In this document: one piece after another, positions 32,296 to 41,669 of the stretch
Layout of the letters: each line of letters begins with the position of its first letter
How positions within the stretch are numbered: position 1 is the stretch's first letter
Source of the DNA: Kribbella caucasensis
Lineage (GTDB): Bacteria > Actinomycetota > Actinomycetes > Propionibacteriales > Kribbellaceae
Direction: 5' to 3'
Length of the DNA: 64,000 bases
Assembly: GCF_004361855.1 (NCBI RefSeq)
Contig: NZ_SNWQ01000022.1
Coordinates: 83,181 to 147,180, forward strand
Position numbers and translations under genes: made by a program
Notes under the pieces: generated by a model
What the model saw: only the letters and a program-made list of their open reading frames with translations
Databases searched by the model: none
Told to the model about the DNA's origin: nothing

Positions 32296-34485
32296 ATGGC
32301 CAGGGGACAACTCACGGTGCGGATGGCACGCTGGAGCGCCACCCATCCGTGGCGGGCGATCGGGATGTGGGTCGTTGTGGTCGCCGCCTGTTTCGCACTC
32401 GGGTCGATGACCGGGACCAAGGAGTCGACCAACGAGGGCGACATCGGTGAGGTGACCCGGGCCGACAACATCGTCAAATCCGGCAACTTCGAGGACCACG
32501 ACGTCGAGAGCGTGCTGATCACCGCGCACTCCGGCCAGCTCGACCAGGCCGAGGCCGGCCGGGTCGCCACCGTGGTGACTGAGCGGATGCGCGCCCTCGG
32601 TGGGGTCGCGGAGGTCGCCCAGCCGATCCTGTCGCCGAAGAAGGAAGCGCTGATCGTCAGGGTCACCCTGAAGGACGGCGACGACGACAACCGGGTGCAG
32701 CCGCTGCTCGACACGACCGCCAAGGTCCAGCAGGACTACCCGGGACTGCGGGTCGAGCAGGTCGGCGGCGAGTCGATCGACAAGGCACTGAACGAAACGC
32801 TCGGTGAGGACTTCAAGCGGGCCGAGATGTTCAGCCTGCCGGTGACACTCGCGATCCTCCTGATCGCGTTCGGCGCACTGATCGCCGCCTCGGTACCGCT
32901 GCTGCTCGCCCTGTCGTCGGTCGCCGCCGCGATCGGGTTATCCGCGGCCGCCTCCCAGCTCATTCCCGCGGTCGACGCGGTGAACAGCGTCATCCTGCTG
33001 ATCGGTATGGCGGTCGGCGTCGACTACTCGCTCTTCTACGTCCGCCGCGAACGCGAGGAACGGGCCAAGGGCCGTGGTCACATCGACGCGGTCGAGATCG
33101 CCGCTGCCACGTCTGGCCACGCGGTCGTCGTCTCCGGTACCGCGGTGATCATCTCGATGGCCGGGCTGTTCCTCGCTCGCGACGCGGTGTTCTCCTCGTT
33201 CGCGGTCGGTTCGATCCTGGTTGTCGCGGTCGCCGTGGTCGGGTCGCTGACCGTCCTGCCGGCGGTGCTGGCCAAGCTCGGTCGTTGGGTGGACCGTCCG
33301 CGGATCCCGTTGCTGTGGCGGCTCACGGCTCGTAACAGCAAGCCCCGGTTCTGGCCCGCGGTCCTCAAGCCGGCCATCAAGCACCCGGTCGCGACGCTGC
33401 TGGTCTCCGTCATCGCGTTGCTCGCCGTGGCATCCCCCGCACTCGGTATGAAGCTGAAGTTCCCGGGGACGGAGGACCTGCCGCGCGACACTGCGGTGAT
33501 GAAGGCGTACGACCGGCTCACCGCGGCGTTCCCGAGCACCGGCACCAGCCACGAGGTCGCAGTACGGGCTCCGGCGGATCAGCAGGCGGCGGTTCAGGCT
33601 GCGCTGACTCAGTTGGTCAAGCGGACCCAGTCCGACCCGCTGTTCGCGCAGGACGGGTTGGAGGAGCCGCAGGTGTCGCAGGACCGCACGGTGACTGTGC
33701 TGGAGGTCGCGACGCCGTACGAGGGTGGTAGTGAGCAGGCCCGTGATTCGCTGACCAAGTTGCGCACGGAACTGATGCCGCAGACCGTCGGCAAGGTGCC
33801 GGGCGTCGAGTACGCGGTCGGCGGGTTCGTCGCGGCCGATGTGGACTATGCGGCGCACACCCGGGCGAAGCTGCCGCTGGTGATCGGGTTCGTCCTGCTG
33901 CTGACGATGATCGTGATGATGGTGACCTTCCGGTCCGTGGTCGTCGCGTTGACCGCGATCGGGCTGAACGTGCTCAGCGCCGGCGCGGCGTACGGGGTCG
34001 TTACCGCGGTGTTCCAGAACACCTGGGCTGAAGGGTTGCTCGACTTCCGCTCGAACGGCGCGGTCGTGTCGTGGCTGCCACTGTTCCTCTTCGTGGTGCT
34101 GTTCGGGTTGTCGATGGACTACCACGTCTTCGTGGTCAGCCGGATCCGGGAAGCCGTACTGCGTGGGGTGCCGACCCGCAAGGCCGTTGCCGACGGCATC
34201 ACCGGTTCGGCCGGTGTGGTGACGAGTGCGGCCGCGGTGATGATCGGGGTGTTCGCGGTCTTCGCGACGCTGAGCACGCTCGACATGAAGCAGCTCGGAG
34301 TCGGCCTGGCGGTGGCGATCCTGATCGACGCGACGATCATCCGGGCGGTCGTACTGCCGAGCGCGATGATCCTGCTCGGCGAAGCCAACTGGTGGGCACC
34401 GCGATGGTTGCGCGGTCGCCCCGCCAAGCACGCGGCCCCGACCGCCGCCCCCGAAGAAGAACGAGAGCTGACCCCAGTCGGCTGA
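32296..34485 (+). CDS. MMPL-family (RND-type) membrane transporter
   Basis: A 729-residue membrane protein with the MMPL arrangement: one N-terminal helix (residues about 15-35), a first periplasmic domain, helices 2-6 with GMAVGVDYSLFYVRREREER, then a second extracytoplasmic loop and the mirror helices 8-12 with FGLSMDYHVFVVSRIREA. The paired GxDYSLF/GxxMDYHVF motifs carry the proton-relay aspartates. Members export lipids or drugs. ATG 32296 is preceded by GGGGCAGGGA; the longer frame from 32260 is less likely. A strong hairpin follows. Confidence 0.9.
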   Translation: MARGQLTVRMARWSATHPWRAIGMWVVVVAACFALGSMTGTKESTNEGDIGEVTRADNIVKSGNFEDHDVESVLITAHSGQLDQAEAGRVATVVTERMRALGGVAEVAQPILSPKKEALIVRVTLKDGDDDNRVQPLLDTTAKVQQDYPGLRVEQVGGESIDKALNETLGEDFKRAEMFSLPVTLAILLIAFGALIAASVPLLLALSSVAAAIGLSAAASQLIPAVDAVNSVILLIGMAVGVDYSLFYVRREREERAKGRGHIDAVEIAAATSGHAVVVSGTAVIISMAGLFLARDAVFSSFAVGSILVVAVAVVGSLTVLPAVLAKLGRWVDRPRIPLLWRLTARNSKPRFWPAVLKPAIKHPVATLLVSVIALLAVASPALGMKLKFPGTEDLPRDTAVMKAYDRLTAAFPSTGTSHEVAVRAPADQQAAVQAALTQLVKRTQSDPLFAQDGLEEPQVSQDRTVTVLEVATPYEGGSEQARDSLTKLRTELMPQTVGKVPGVEYAVGGFVAADVDYAAHTRAKLPLVIGFVLLLTMIVMMVTFRSVVVALTAIGLNVLSAGAAYGVVTAVFQNTWAEGLLDFRSNGAVVSWLPLFLFVVLFGLSMDYHVFVVSRIREAVLRGVPTRKAVADGITGSAGVVTSAAAVMIGVFAVFATLSTLDMKQLGVGLAVAILIDATIIRAVVLPSAMILLGEANWWAPRWLRGRPAKHAAPTAAPEEERELTPVG

Positions 34486-34544
34486 ACACCAGGTCGCGCC
34501 GGCTGACCACGATCGGCTGATCGACAACTGAAGAAGACAAGATC

Positions 34545-34584
34545 CCTCCGCCCCGGCCCGAGACGCATCCCGCCGGGGCGGAGG
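34545..34584. terminator. terminator hairpin after the MMPL gene
   Basis: CCTCCGCCCCGGC (34545-34557) and GCCGGGGCGGAGG (34572-34584) are exact complements with a 14-base loop, 60 bases beyond the stop. Confidence 0.7.
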
Positions 34585-34640
34585 CCTGTATGGCGCCGGC
34601 TGGATCGCGACAGGAACCGGTCGTCCTGGATGACGATCAA

Positions 34641-34707
34641 CCCGCTGGCCGCTGGCCGCTGGCCGCTGGCCGCTGACCGCTGACCGGGGACCGCTGACCG
34701 GGGACCG
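34641..34707. repeat. 7-bp tandem repeat (CCGCTGG/CCGCTGA) with GGGGACCGCTGACC units
   Basis: CCGCTGG is repeated about five times, then switches to CCGCTGACC and CGGGGACCGCTGAC units. It is part of the 658-base gap 34486-35143, in which I find no gene. Confidence 0.8.
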
Positions 34708-34984
34708 GCGACCCTGACCCGGGCGGTCTCGATGCCGGCGTGCTCGGCGTCCGGGGCGGATTCTTGCCCGCTGCGAGCCAGAAACCCTCCGCAGTCGCCG
34801 CGAAAACCCTCCCCGGTCGCCGCGAATCGTCCCGGTCCATCGAGTGTTCCGGCGGACGGACTGCGGAGCGACCTTGGGCACCGGCCAGTCACATATCGCG
34901 CCGGACTACGCCTGGTGGGTGCTCAAGGTGGGTCGCCGGCTCCGGGCGGGGCTGGCGCTGAGGTATCCGTTGGGACCGGGGCGT

Positions 34985-35143
34985 GGCGGGGCCGGGTGAG
35001 GTTGGAGTGAGGCAGGGTCGGTGAGGCGTGGTCGGGTGAGGCGAGCGGGGTGAGGTGGGTGAGGCGGGCGGGGCGAGGTGGGGAGGCAGGGCCGGGTGGG
35101 TGAGGCGGGGCCGGGTGAGGTGAGGCGTGGGGTGGGGGGTGCG
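34985..35143. repeat. G-rich GTGAGGCGGG-type degenerate repeats
   Basis: The + strand is a run of degenerate GTGAGG(C/T)GGG(C/T) units with almost no C on this strand, directly next to the 3' end of the CGNR gene. It forms strong strand asymmetry and possible G-quadruplex or R-loop sequence. No coding potential is evident. Confidence 0.7.
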
Positions 35144-35734
35144 TCAGATGGTGGGGGAGTGGCGGGAGCGGTGGGTGGCGGCTTTTACTCGGCTTTGGCA
35201 TTGGGGGGAGCAGAAGCGGCGCTGGTTGTTGCGGGAGGTGTCGACGAAGGTGCGGTCGCAGAGTGGGGCGGCGCAGATGCCGAGGCGGCCGGCCAAGGTG
35301 CTGCCGAGGGCTAGGGCGAGACCGGCGGCGCAACCGGCGGACCAGCCGTTCGCCAGTGTGTCGTCGGCGCCGTGGAAGTGCAGACTCCAACCGGGTGTGG
35401 CGCCGCGATCCAGTTGAGGGCGGGCGTTGGTGTCCAGGAGCATCCGGTTCACTTCGCGAGCGGCCGCGTCGAGGTCGCCGGCGTGTACGGCTTCGAAGAC
35501 GATCCGCATCCGCGCTGAGAACTCGGCGAGCTGTTTGGCTTCGGCGGAGGTGACCGCTGGGCGCGGGCGGCCGTCGATGCTCAGTGCGTCGGCGACGGCG
35601 TCGACCTGGGCCTGGCCGGTCGGGGCGACGAAGACCGTGCCACCGAGGTGGCCGTCGGTCAGCCGGTTGACCAGTTGGACCGCGGCCGTGAGCACGCTGA
35701 AAACGTGACTATCGAATGTCACTTGACCAGTCAT
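35144..35734 (-). CDS. CGNR zinc-finger (ABATE-domain) protein, putative stress regulator
   Basis: A 196-residue protein with an N-terminal ABATE domain and a C-terminal CGNR-type zinc finger read as GICAAPLCDRTFVDTSRNNQ...FCSPQCQSR, whose two CxxxxC/CxxxC pairs and R-x-x-R-x-C core are typical. Family members are presumed DNA-binding regulators. GGAAGGA before ATG 35734 sets the start rather than 35755. It diverges from an MFS gene, with an AGTCAC inverted repeat between them, suggesting that it controls that transporter. Confidence 0.87.
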   Translation of the reverse strand: MTGQVTFDSHVFSVLTAAVQLVNRLTDGHLGGTVFVAPTGQAQVDAVADALSIDGRPRPAVTSAEAKQLAEFSARMRIVFEAVHAGDLDAAAREVNRMLLDTNARPQLDRGATPGWSLHFHGADDTLANGWSAGCAAGLALALGSTLAGRLGICAAPLCDRTFVDTSRNNQRRFCSPQCQSRVKAATHRSRHSPTI

Positions 35735-35760
35735 GTGATTCCTTCCTAGAGTCAACAGAC

Positions 35761-35790
35761 GTGACTGATCATATCGAGTTTGCTAGTCAC
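35761..35790. promoter_or_regulatory. GTGACT/AGTCAC inverted repeat in the CGNR-MFS divergent promoter
   Basis: GTGACT (35761-35766) and AGTCAC (35785-35790) flank AT-rich sequence (GATCATATCGAGTTTGCT). Further GTCAC/TGAC copies are seen at 35705-35722 and 35728-35738, toward the CGNR start. This may be where the CGNR protein binds; based on symmetry alone. Confidence 0.5.
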
Positions 35791-35834
35791 GCTCGGGCCG
35801 CAGGTGCGGCATGTCGGGCGGCGGAAGGCGCGGG

Positions 35835-37220
35835 ATGACGGCGGCGGGGTCGGGGTCGGCGGGGCAGGAGTCGCCGTCTGCGGAGGCGGGGTCGGCATCC
35901 GTGGGAGCCGGGTCGGCGAGGTTGCCGGGGTCGGGGGCGGCGGCTGCGGAGGCGGTGTCGGCGAGGTCGGGGTCGGCGTCCGCGGGGTGGAGGTCGCCTT
36001 GGCGGGGGTTGTCGGGGGCCGTTTGGATTTTGGTCGGGGCGCGGGCGGTCAATCGGCTTGGTGCGTTCACGTTGCCGTTTCTGGGGGTGGTGCTGACCGT
36101 TGAGCTCGGTGCGAGTCTTGCGGAGGCCGGGCTGATTCTGGCGGCGTTCGGGGCGGCCACGATTCCGTCGCGGGTCTTCGGGGGGTACCTCGCCGATCGG
36201 CTCGGGCGCAAACCCACGATCGTCCTCGGGCTGCTCGGGTGTGCGGTGGGGCAGACCTGGATCGCCTTGTCGGGCACGCTTTGGTCGGCGATACCGGCGG
36301 TGGTGGTGCTCGGGCTGGCGTTCGAGATCTACGAGCCGCCGAGTCAGGCGATGATCGCCGATGTCACCGAGCCGGCCGACCGCCCGGCGGCGTACGGGCT
36401 GTTGGGGGCGGCGATGGCGGCGGCCGGGGTCGTGGCCGGGGTGCTGGCTGCTGCGTTGAGCGGCTGGGATCTGCGCTGGCTGTTCGCCATCGATGCCCTC
36501 ACCTGTCTGACCTGCGCGACCCTCGTCGCCTTCGCTCTGCCCGAAGGCCGCCCGGCACGCCACGAGGCGACGCGCCAAGCGGCCCTCGCTCTGCCTGCAG
36601 GTCGCCCGGCGCGCCGCGAGCCGAAGCGCCAAGCGGCGGTATGGCGGGACCGCCGGCTCCTCCTAATGCTCGGCAGCGGCACCGTCTTCGCCACGCTCTA
36701 CATGCAACTCGTCGCCGGCCTGCCACTGACCTTCATCGAACGGGACCTCCCGGCCTCGGGCATCGGCATCGTCCTCGCCGTCTCGGCCGTGACGCTGATC
36801 CTCGGCCAACGCCTTCTACGCACCAGCCTCGACGACTTCACCTGCATGGCGATCGGCCACGGACTGCTCGGCGTCGGACTGCTATGCAACGGATTCGCCC
36901 AAAATCTGCCTGGATTCATCGCAGCGGCGGTCGTGTGGAGTCTGGGCGAGTTGCTCCTGATGGGCCGCTACTACACGATCGTCTCCGCGCTCGCGCCCGA
37001 CCACGCGCACGGGCGCTACCTGGCGTTCTTCGGCCTCAGCTGGGGCATCGCGACCATCATCGCGCCGTTGGCCACAACCCAGTTCCTCAGTGCAACGGGT
37101 CCGACCGGACTCTGGATCACCTGCGCCGCGGCCGCCGCCATACTCGCCTCAGCCCAGCCGGCGATCCGTCGCCGCATCAGCGACAAGACGCTCAGCTCTG
37201 TGGCTCCAGCCGGATCGTGA
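35835..37220 (+). CDS. MFS transporter (about 12 TM) with Ala/Ser-rich N-terminal tail
   Basis: A 461-residue protein. After a low-complexity G/S/A tail of about 45 residues, the first helix reads GLSGAVWILVGARAVNRLGA; the motif-A loop is GGYLADRLGRKP. Eleven to twelve helices follow. The central cytoplasmic loop contains an 18-residue tandem duplication (ALPEGRPARHEATRQAAL then ALPAGRPARREPKRQAAV), encoded by two 54-base copies at 36534-36641. GGAAGG before ATG 35835 favours it over ATG 35811. Its 3' end overlaps the convergent molybdoenzyme gene by 29 bases. Substrate unknown. Confidence 0.85.
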   Translation: MTAAGSGSAGQESPSAEAGSASVGAGSARLPGSGAAAAEAVSARSGSASAGWRSPWRGLSGAVWILVGARAVNRLGAFTLPFLGVVLTVELGASLAEAGLILAAFGAATIPSRVFGGYLADRLGRKPTIVLGLLGCAVGQTWIALSGTLWSAIPAVVVLGLAFEIYEPPSQAMIADVTEPADRPAAYGLLGAAMAAAGVVAGVLAAALSGWDLRWLFAIDALTCLTCATLVAFALPEGRPARHEATRQAALALPAGRPARREPKRQAAVWRDRRLLLMLGSGTVFATLYMQLVAGLPLTFIERDLPASGIGIVLAVSAVTLILGQRLLRTSLDDFTCMAIGHGLLGVGLLCNGFAQNLPGFIAAAVVWSLGELLLMGRYYTIVSALAPDHAHGRYLAFFGLSWGIATIIAPLATTQFLSATGPTGLWITCAAAAAILASAQPAIRRRISDKTLSSVAPAGS

Positions 37221-39450
37221 TGCCCTTGGCGACAGGAGTGTTGCTGCCCTTGGCCAGGTCGTCGGCCGACATCAGCACGTTGGTTTCCGGATAGTACGCC
37301 GCCGCACAGCCGCGAGCCGTCGGATACGAGACCAGGCGGAAGCCAACAGCCCGTCGTTCCTCGCCGTTGAACTCGCTCACGATGTCGACAACCTGACCGT
37401 CAACCAAGCCGAGATCATCCAAATCCAAGGGGTTGACGAAGACCACCTCACGAGTCCCGTGCACACCTCGGTAGCGATCCTCCAGACCATAGATCGTGGT
37501 GTTGAACTGGTCGTGGCTGCGCATGGTCTGGAGGAGCAGACGGCCGGATTCGGTCGGCAACCAGGTGAGTTCGTTAGCGCTGAACTGCGCTCGAGCGTCC
37601 GACGTACGGAACTCGCGCCGGTCCCGGGCCGCATGCGCCAGCAGGAAACCACCTTCACCAGAGCGGAGCCGATCCTCGAAGTCCTCGTATCCGTCGCAGA
37701 CGCGGCCGATCCGCTGCCGGACCAGGCTGTAGTCCTCGGCGAAATCCGCCCACGGGATCTCGCCGACGTCCGGCACCAGTACCGTGGCCAGCCCGCAGAC
37801 GATGCCGACCTCCGACTTCAGGCCGGCCGCGGGCGGGATCAGGTTCCCTGTCGACAGGTGTACGGCGCCCTGCGAGTCCTCGACCGTCACCGACTGCGGA
37901 CCGGCCGCGGTGTGGTCGTGATCGGTCCGCCCGAGCGTCGGCAGGATCAACGCCTCCCGCCCGGCAACGGTGTGCGACCGGTTCAGCTTCGTCGACACGT
38001 GCACGGTCAGATCGCACGAGCGCAGACCGCGTTCCACCACAGCCGTATCGGGTGTCGCCGCGGCGAAGTTCCCGCCCATCGCGAAGAACACCCGGACCGA
38101 TCCCTCCCGCAACCGCTGGACCGTCGCCGCCGCGTCCAGCCCGTGCTCGCGCGGCGACGTAATGGCGAACTCCGTGTCCAGCCGATCCAGGAACGCGTCC
38201 GGCACCTTCTCCCAGATGCCCATACTGCGGTCGCCCTGTACGTTCGAGTGGCCGCGCACCGGACACGGACCGGCGCCGGGTTTGCCGATGTTCCCCTGTA
38301 GTAGCAGGACGTTCACGATCTCGGTGATCGTGGCAACGGCCTCGCGGTGCTGGGTCAGCCCCATCGCCCAGCAGATCACTGTCGCCTTCGACTTGATGAA
38401 CCGTTGGGTGAACTCCTCGATCTCGGCCCGGGTCAGCCCGGTCGCCAGCTCGACCGCGGCCCAGTCGAGTTCCGCGTTGTGCTTGGCGTACAGCTCGAAC
38501 CCGCTGGTGTGCTGCTCGATGAACGCCTTGTCCACAACGGTTCCGGGCGCGGCCTTCTCGGCCTCGAGCAGAAGGTGGCCGACGGCAAGGAACAGGGCCT
38601 GGTCGCCGCCGATCCGGATCTGCAGGTGCTGATCGGCCAGCGCGGTGCCCTTTCCGATCCAGCCGGACGCGCGTTGCGGGTTCTTGAAGTTGATCAGGCC
38701 CGGCTCGGGCAGCGGGTTGACCGAGACGATGCCCGCGCCGTTCCGCTTGGCGATCTCCAGGTGGCTGAGCATCCGCGGCGCGTTCGTCCCCGGGTTCTGC
38801 CCGACCACGACGATCAACTCTGCCTGTTCGAGCATCTCGAGCGTGACCGCGCCCTTACCGCTGCCGATCACCCGCGTCAGCGCAGTACCGGATGACTCGT
38901 GGCACATGTTCGAGCAGTCGGGCAGGTTGTTCGTGCCGTACGCGCGGACCATCAGCTGGTAGAGGAACGCGGCCTCGTTGCTGGTCCGGCCGGACGTGTA
39001 GAAGACGGCGTCGTCGGGGGTGTCGAGGCCGCGCAGATGCCGCGCGACCACGTGGAACGCCTCGTCCCAGCCGATCGGTTCGTAGTGGTCGGCGCCGGCC
39101 CGGAGCAGCATCGGCTCGGTGATCCGGCCGAGCTTGCCCAGCTCGTACTCCGGGATCCGCTGCAGGTCGGCGATCGTGTGCTCCGCGAAGAACGACCTCG
39201 GCACCCGCTTGCGGGTGGCCTCCCAGGCGACGGCCTTGGCGCCGTTCTCGCAGAACTCGGCGGCGTGCTTGCGTTTGTGGTCGGGATCGGGCCAGGCGCA
39301 CGAAGGGCAGTCGAAGCCGCCGTCCTGGTTCATCTTCAGGAACACCTTGCCGGTCCGCACCGGGCCCATCTCGCGGAAGCCGAACTTGAACGACGAGAGC
39401 ACGGCCGGAACCCCGGCGGCCTTCTTCTTCGGCTGTTCGATATCGACCAT
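37192..39450 (-). CDS. FdhF/YdeP-family molybdopterin oxidoreductase
   Basis: A 752-residue molybdenum-cofactor enzyme of the YdeP type, related to formate dehydrogenase alpha subunits. The N-terminal GFDCPSCAWPDP is the YdeP hallmark; there is no four-cysteine ferredoxin-like iron-sulfur motif. The cofactor region includes NMCHESSGTAL with the probable Mo-ligand Cys, QNPGTNAPRMLSHL, and GQCPVRG-like GPCPVRGHSNVQGD. The C-terminal molydopterin-binding domain ends ...GITIRLEPQS. In other bacteria it is linked to acid resistance or reductase activity; the reaction is unknown. moeZ and moaE in this window could help supply cofactor. Confidence 0.9.
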   Translation of the reverse strand: MVDIEQPKKKAAGVPAVLSSFKFGFREMGPVRTGKVFLKMNQDGGFDCPSCAWPDPDHKRKHAAEFCENGAKAVAWEATRKRVPRSFFAEHTIADLQRIPEYELGKLGRITEPMLLRAGADHYEPIGWDEAFHVVARHLRGLDTPDDAVFYTSGRTSNEAAFLYQLMVRAYGTNNLPDCSNMCHESSGTALTRVIGSGKGAVTLEMLEQAELIVVVGQNPGTNAPRMLSHLEIAKRNGAGIVSVNPLPEPGLINFKNPQRASGWIGKGTALADQHLQIRIGGDQALFLAVGHLLLEAEKAAPGTVVDKAFIEQHTSGFELYAKHNAELDWAAVELATGLTRAEIEEFTQRFIKSKATVICWAMGLTQHREAVATITEIVNVLLLQGNIGKPGAGPCPVRGHSNVQGDRSMGIWEKVPDAFLDRLDTEFAITSPREHGLDAAATVQRLREGSVRVFFAMGGNFAAATPDTAVVERGLRSCDLTVHVSTKLNRSHTVAGREALILPTLGRTDHDHTAAGPQSVTVEDSQGAVHLSTGNLIPPAAGLKSEVGIVCGLATVLVPDVGEIPWADFAEDYSLVRQRIGRVCDGYEDFEDRLRSGEGGFLLAHAARDRREFRTSDARAQFSANELTWLPTESGRLLLQTMRSHDQFNTTIYGLEDRYRGVHGTREVVFVNPLDLDDLGLVDGQVVDIVSEFNGEERRAVGFRLVSYPTARGCAAAYYPETNVLMSADDLAKGSNTPVAKGITIRLEPQS

Positions 39451-39606
39451 GGTTCAACCATAAATCGTCCTATCAGCCGGGGCAGCTTTGATAGACCACG
39501 TCTTGCTACCTCAACGGGCAGGTGAGACCGCGTCACATGACCGGCTATCGAGCTGTGTGTCACGGTCACATGGTTCGCGGCACGACGGTTTCCTTATCGT
39601 CTCCGC

Positions 39607-40335
39607 ATGACCCGAGCATTGGTCACCGGAGCCGCATCCGGTATCGGCGCCGCCTGCGCCCACCGGCTGGCGGCCGACGGCGTCCACGTGATCGCCGTCG
39701 ACTTCGACGCCGACGGACTGCGCGCGGTGGCCCGGGATGGCATCGAACCAGTGCAGGCCGACCTGTCCGACCTGGATCGGCTCGGAGACCTGCCGACCGA
39801 TGTGGACATCCTGGTGAACAACGCCGGTATCCAGCAGGTCGCGCCGATCGAACAGTTCCCACCGGAGCGGTTCGGGTACATCCTGCGGCTCATGCTGGAG
39901 TCCCCGTTCCGCCTGATCCGGCAGACGCTGCCCTACATGTACGGTCGCGGCTGGGGCCGGGTGGTGAACATCAGCTCGGTTCACGGGTTGCGCGCCAGTC
40001 CGTTCAAGGCGGCGTACGTCGCGGCCAAGCACGGGCTGGAAGGGCTCAGCAAGGTGGTCGCCCTGGAGGGTGCGCCGCACGGAGTCACCAGCAACTGCGT
40101 CAACCCGGCGTACGTCCGCACTCCGCTTGTCACCGCGCAGCTCGCCGACCAGGCGGCCACACACGGCCTGACCGAGTCGGAGGTGCTGGAGAAGGTGATG
40201 CTCGAACCGGTCGGGGTGAAGCGGCTGATCGAACCGGCCGAGGTGGCCGAAGTGGTCGCGCTGCTGTGCGGCCCCACCTCGGCATCGCTCACGGGGAGCT
40301 CGTTCGTCCTCGACGGCGGCTGGACCGCCCACTGA
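39607..40335 (+). CDS. bdhA: 3-hydroxybutyrate dehydrogenase (SDR family)
   Basis: A 242-residue short-chain dehydrogenase: GAASGIG cofactor loop (residues 8-14), NNAG (about 77-80), NISSVHGLRASPFKAAYVAAKHG with catalytic Ser, Tyr and Lys, and the specific NPAYVRTPLVTAQLADQA that marks hydroxybutyrate dehydrogenases. It oxidises 3-hydroxybutyrate to acetoacetate with NAD. It is followed after 14 bases by an MHS transporter and then a PucR-type regulator, suggesting a catabolic set for a carboxylate such as hydroxybutyrate. Confidence 0.87.
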   Translation: MTRALVTGAASGIGAACAHRLAADGVHVIAVDFDADGLRAVARDGIEPVQADLSDLDRLGDLPTDVDILVNNAGIQQVAPIEQFPPERFGYILRLMLESPFRLIRQTLPYMYGRGWGRVVNISSVHGLRASPFKAAYVAAKHGLEGLSKVVALEGAPHGVTSNCVNPAYVRTPLVTAQLADQAATHGLTESEVLEKVMLEPVGVKRLIEPAEVAEVVALLCGPTSASLTGSSFVLDGGWTAH

Positions 40336-40349
40336 CCGCAAGGAGCCAT

Positions 40350-41654
40350 GTGACCACCTCAACCGACACCGCCCGGACCAAGACCCCGATCGCCCGGGTC
40401 GTCGGCGCCAGCCTGGTCGGCACCACCGTCGAGTGGTACGACTTCTTCCTGTACGGCGTCGCCGCGTCAGTCGTCTTCGGGGATCTCTTCTTCCCCAAGG
40501 GCGAGCAGCTCACCGGTACGTTGCTGAGCTTCGCCACCTTCGCCGTCGGGTTCTTCGCCCGGCCGATCGGTGGCGTGGTGTTCGGCCATTTCGGTGACCG
40601 GATCGGCCGCAAGAACCTGCTCGTGCTGTCCCTGCTGATGATGGGGCTGGCCACGTTCGCGATCGGCCTGCTGCCGACGTACGCGCAGGTCGGCGCGCTC
40701 GCCCCGATCCTGTTGACCGTGCTCCGGCTGATCCAGGGGTTCGCCCTCGGCGGTGAGTGGGGCGGTGCGGTACTGATCGTGTCGGAACATGGTGATCCGG
40801 CACGGCGTGGGTTCTGGGCGTCCTGGCCGCAGGCGGGTGCTCCGGCGGGTCAGTTGCTCGCGAACGGCGTACTGGCGGGGCTCGCGGCCTTCCAGAGTGA
40901 GGCCGCCTTCGACTCGTGGGGCTGGCGGATCCCGTTCCTGCTGTCCGCCGTACTGGTGTTCGTCGGGCTGTGGGTGCGGCTGCGGATCGAGGAGTCGCCC
41001 GTGTTCCGTCAGGCTCGGGAGAAGCAGCAGCCGACCGATCGGATGCCTTTCGTCGAGGTGATCACGCAGTACCCGCGCGAGGTGCTGACCGCGATGGGCG
41101 CACGGATGGCGGAGAACGTCAGCTACTACATCTTCACGATCGTCATCGCGACGTACGCCAAGGAGCAGCTGGGCCTGGGCAAGTCGTTTGCGCTGAACGC
41201 CGTGCTCATCGCCGCGGCCGTGCACTTCTGCGCGATCCCGCTGTGGGGTGCCCTGTCCGACCGGGTCGGCCGGCGGCCCGTGTACCTGTTCGGCGCGGCC
41301 GGAGTCGGGATCTGGGCGTTCGTGTTCATCGCTTTTATCAACACGAAGAACTTCGCGCTGGCGACCCTGGCCGTGACGATCGGACTGGTCCTGCACGGTG
41401 CGATGTATGGGCCGCAGGCATCGTTCTTCACCGAGTTGTTCGGCACCCGGGTCCGGTACTCCGGGGTCTCGGTCGGCTACCAGTTGGCCTCGATCCTGGC
41501 CGGCGGTCTCGCGCCGTTCATCGCGGTCGCGTTGCTGAAGGCGTACGACTCCGGGTACGCCATCGCGATCTACGTCGCGGCCTGCTCGCTGATCTCGTTG
41601 ATCGCGGTCACGTCGTACGGCGAAACCCACAAACGCGACCTCACCGCCGTCTGA
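40350..41654 (+). CDS. MHS-family (metabolite:H+ symporter) MFS transporter
   Basis: A 434-residue symporter with 12 predicted helices and the MHS opening VGTTVEWYDFFLYG, the loop FGDRIGRKNLL, GFALGGEWGGAVL and EESPVFRQAREK. These carriers take up small carboxylates or osmolytes with protons. GTG 40350 follows AAGGAG by four bases. Genomic context with a hydroxybutyrate dehydrogenase suggests a short-chain hydroxy acid as cargo (inference). Confidence 0.9.
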   Translation: MTTSTDTARTKTPIARVVGASLVGTTVEWYDFFLYGVAASVVFGDLFFPKGEQLTGTLLSFATFAVGFFARPIGGVVFGHFGDRIGRKNLLVLSLLMMGLATFAIGLLPTYAQVGALAPILLTVLRLIQGFALGGEWGGAVLIVSEHGDPARRGFWASWPQAGAPAGQLLANGVLAGLAAFQSEAAFDSWGWRIPFLLSAVLVFVGLWVRLRIEESPVFRQAREKQQPTDRMPFVEVITQYPREVLTAMGARMAENVSYYIFTIVIATYAKEQLGLGKSFALNAVLIAAAVHFCAIPLWGALSDRVGRRPVYLFGAAGVGIWAFVFIAFINTKNFALATLAVTIGLVLHGAMYGPQASFFTELFGTRVRYSGVSVGYQLASILAGGLAPFIAVALLKAYDSGYAIAIYVAACSLISLIAVTSYGETHKRDLTAV

Positions 41655-41669
41655 GGTTGTCGTCGGGGG

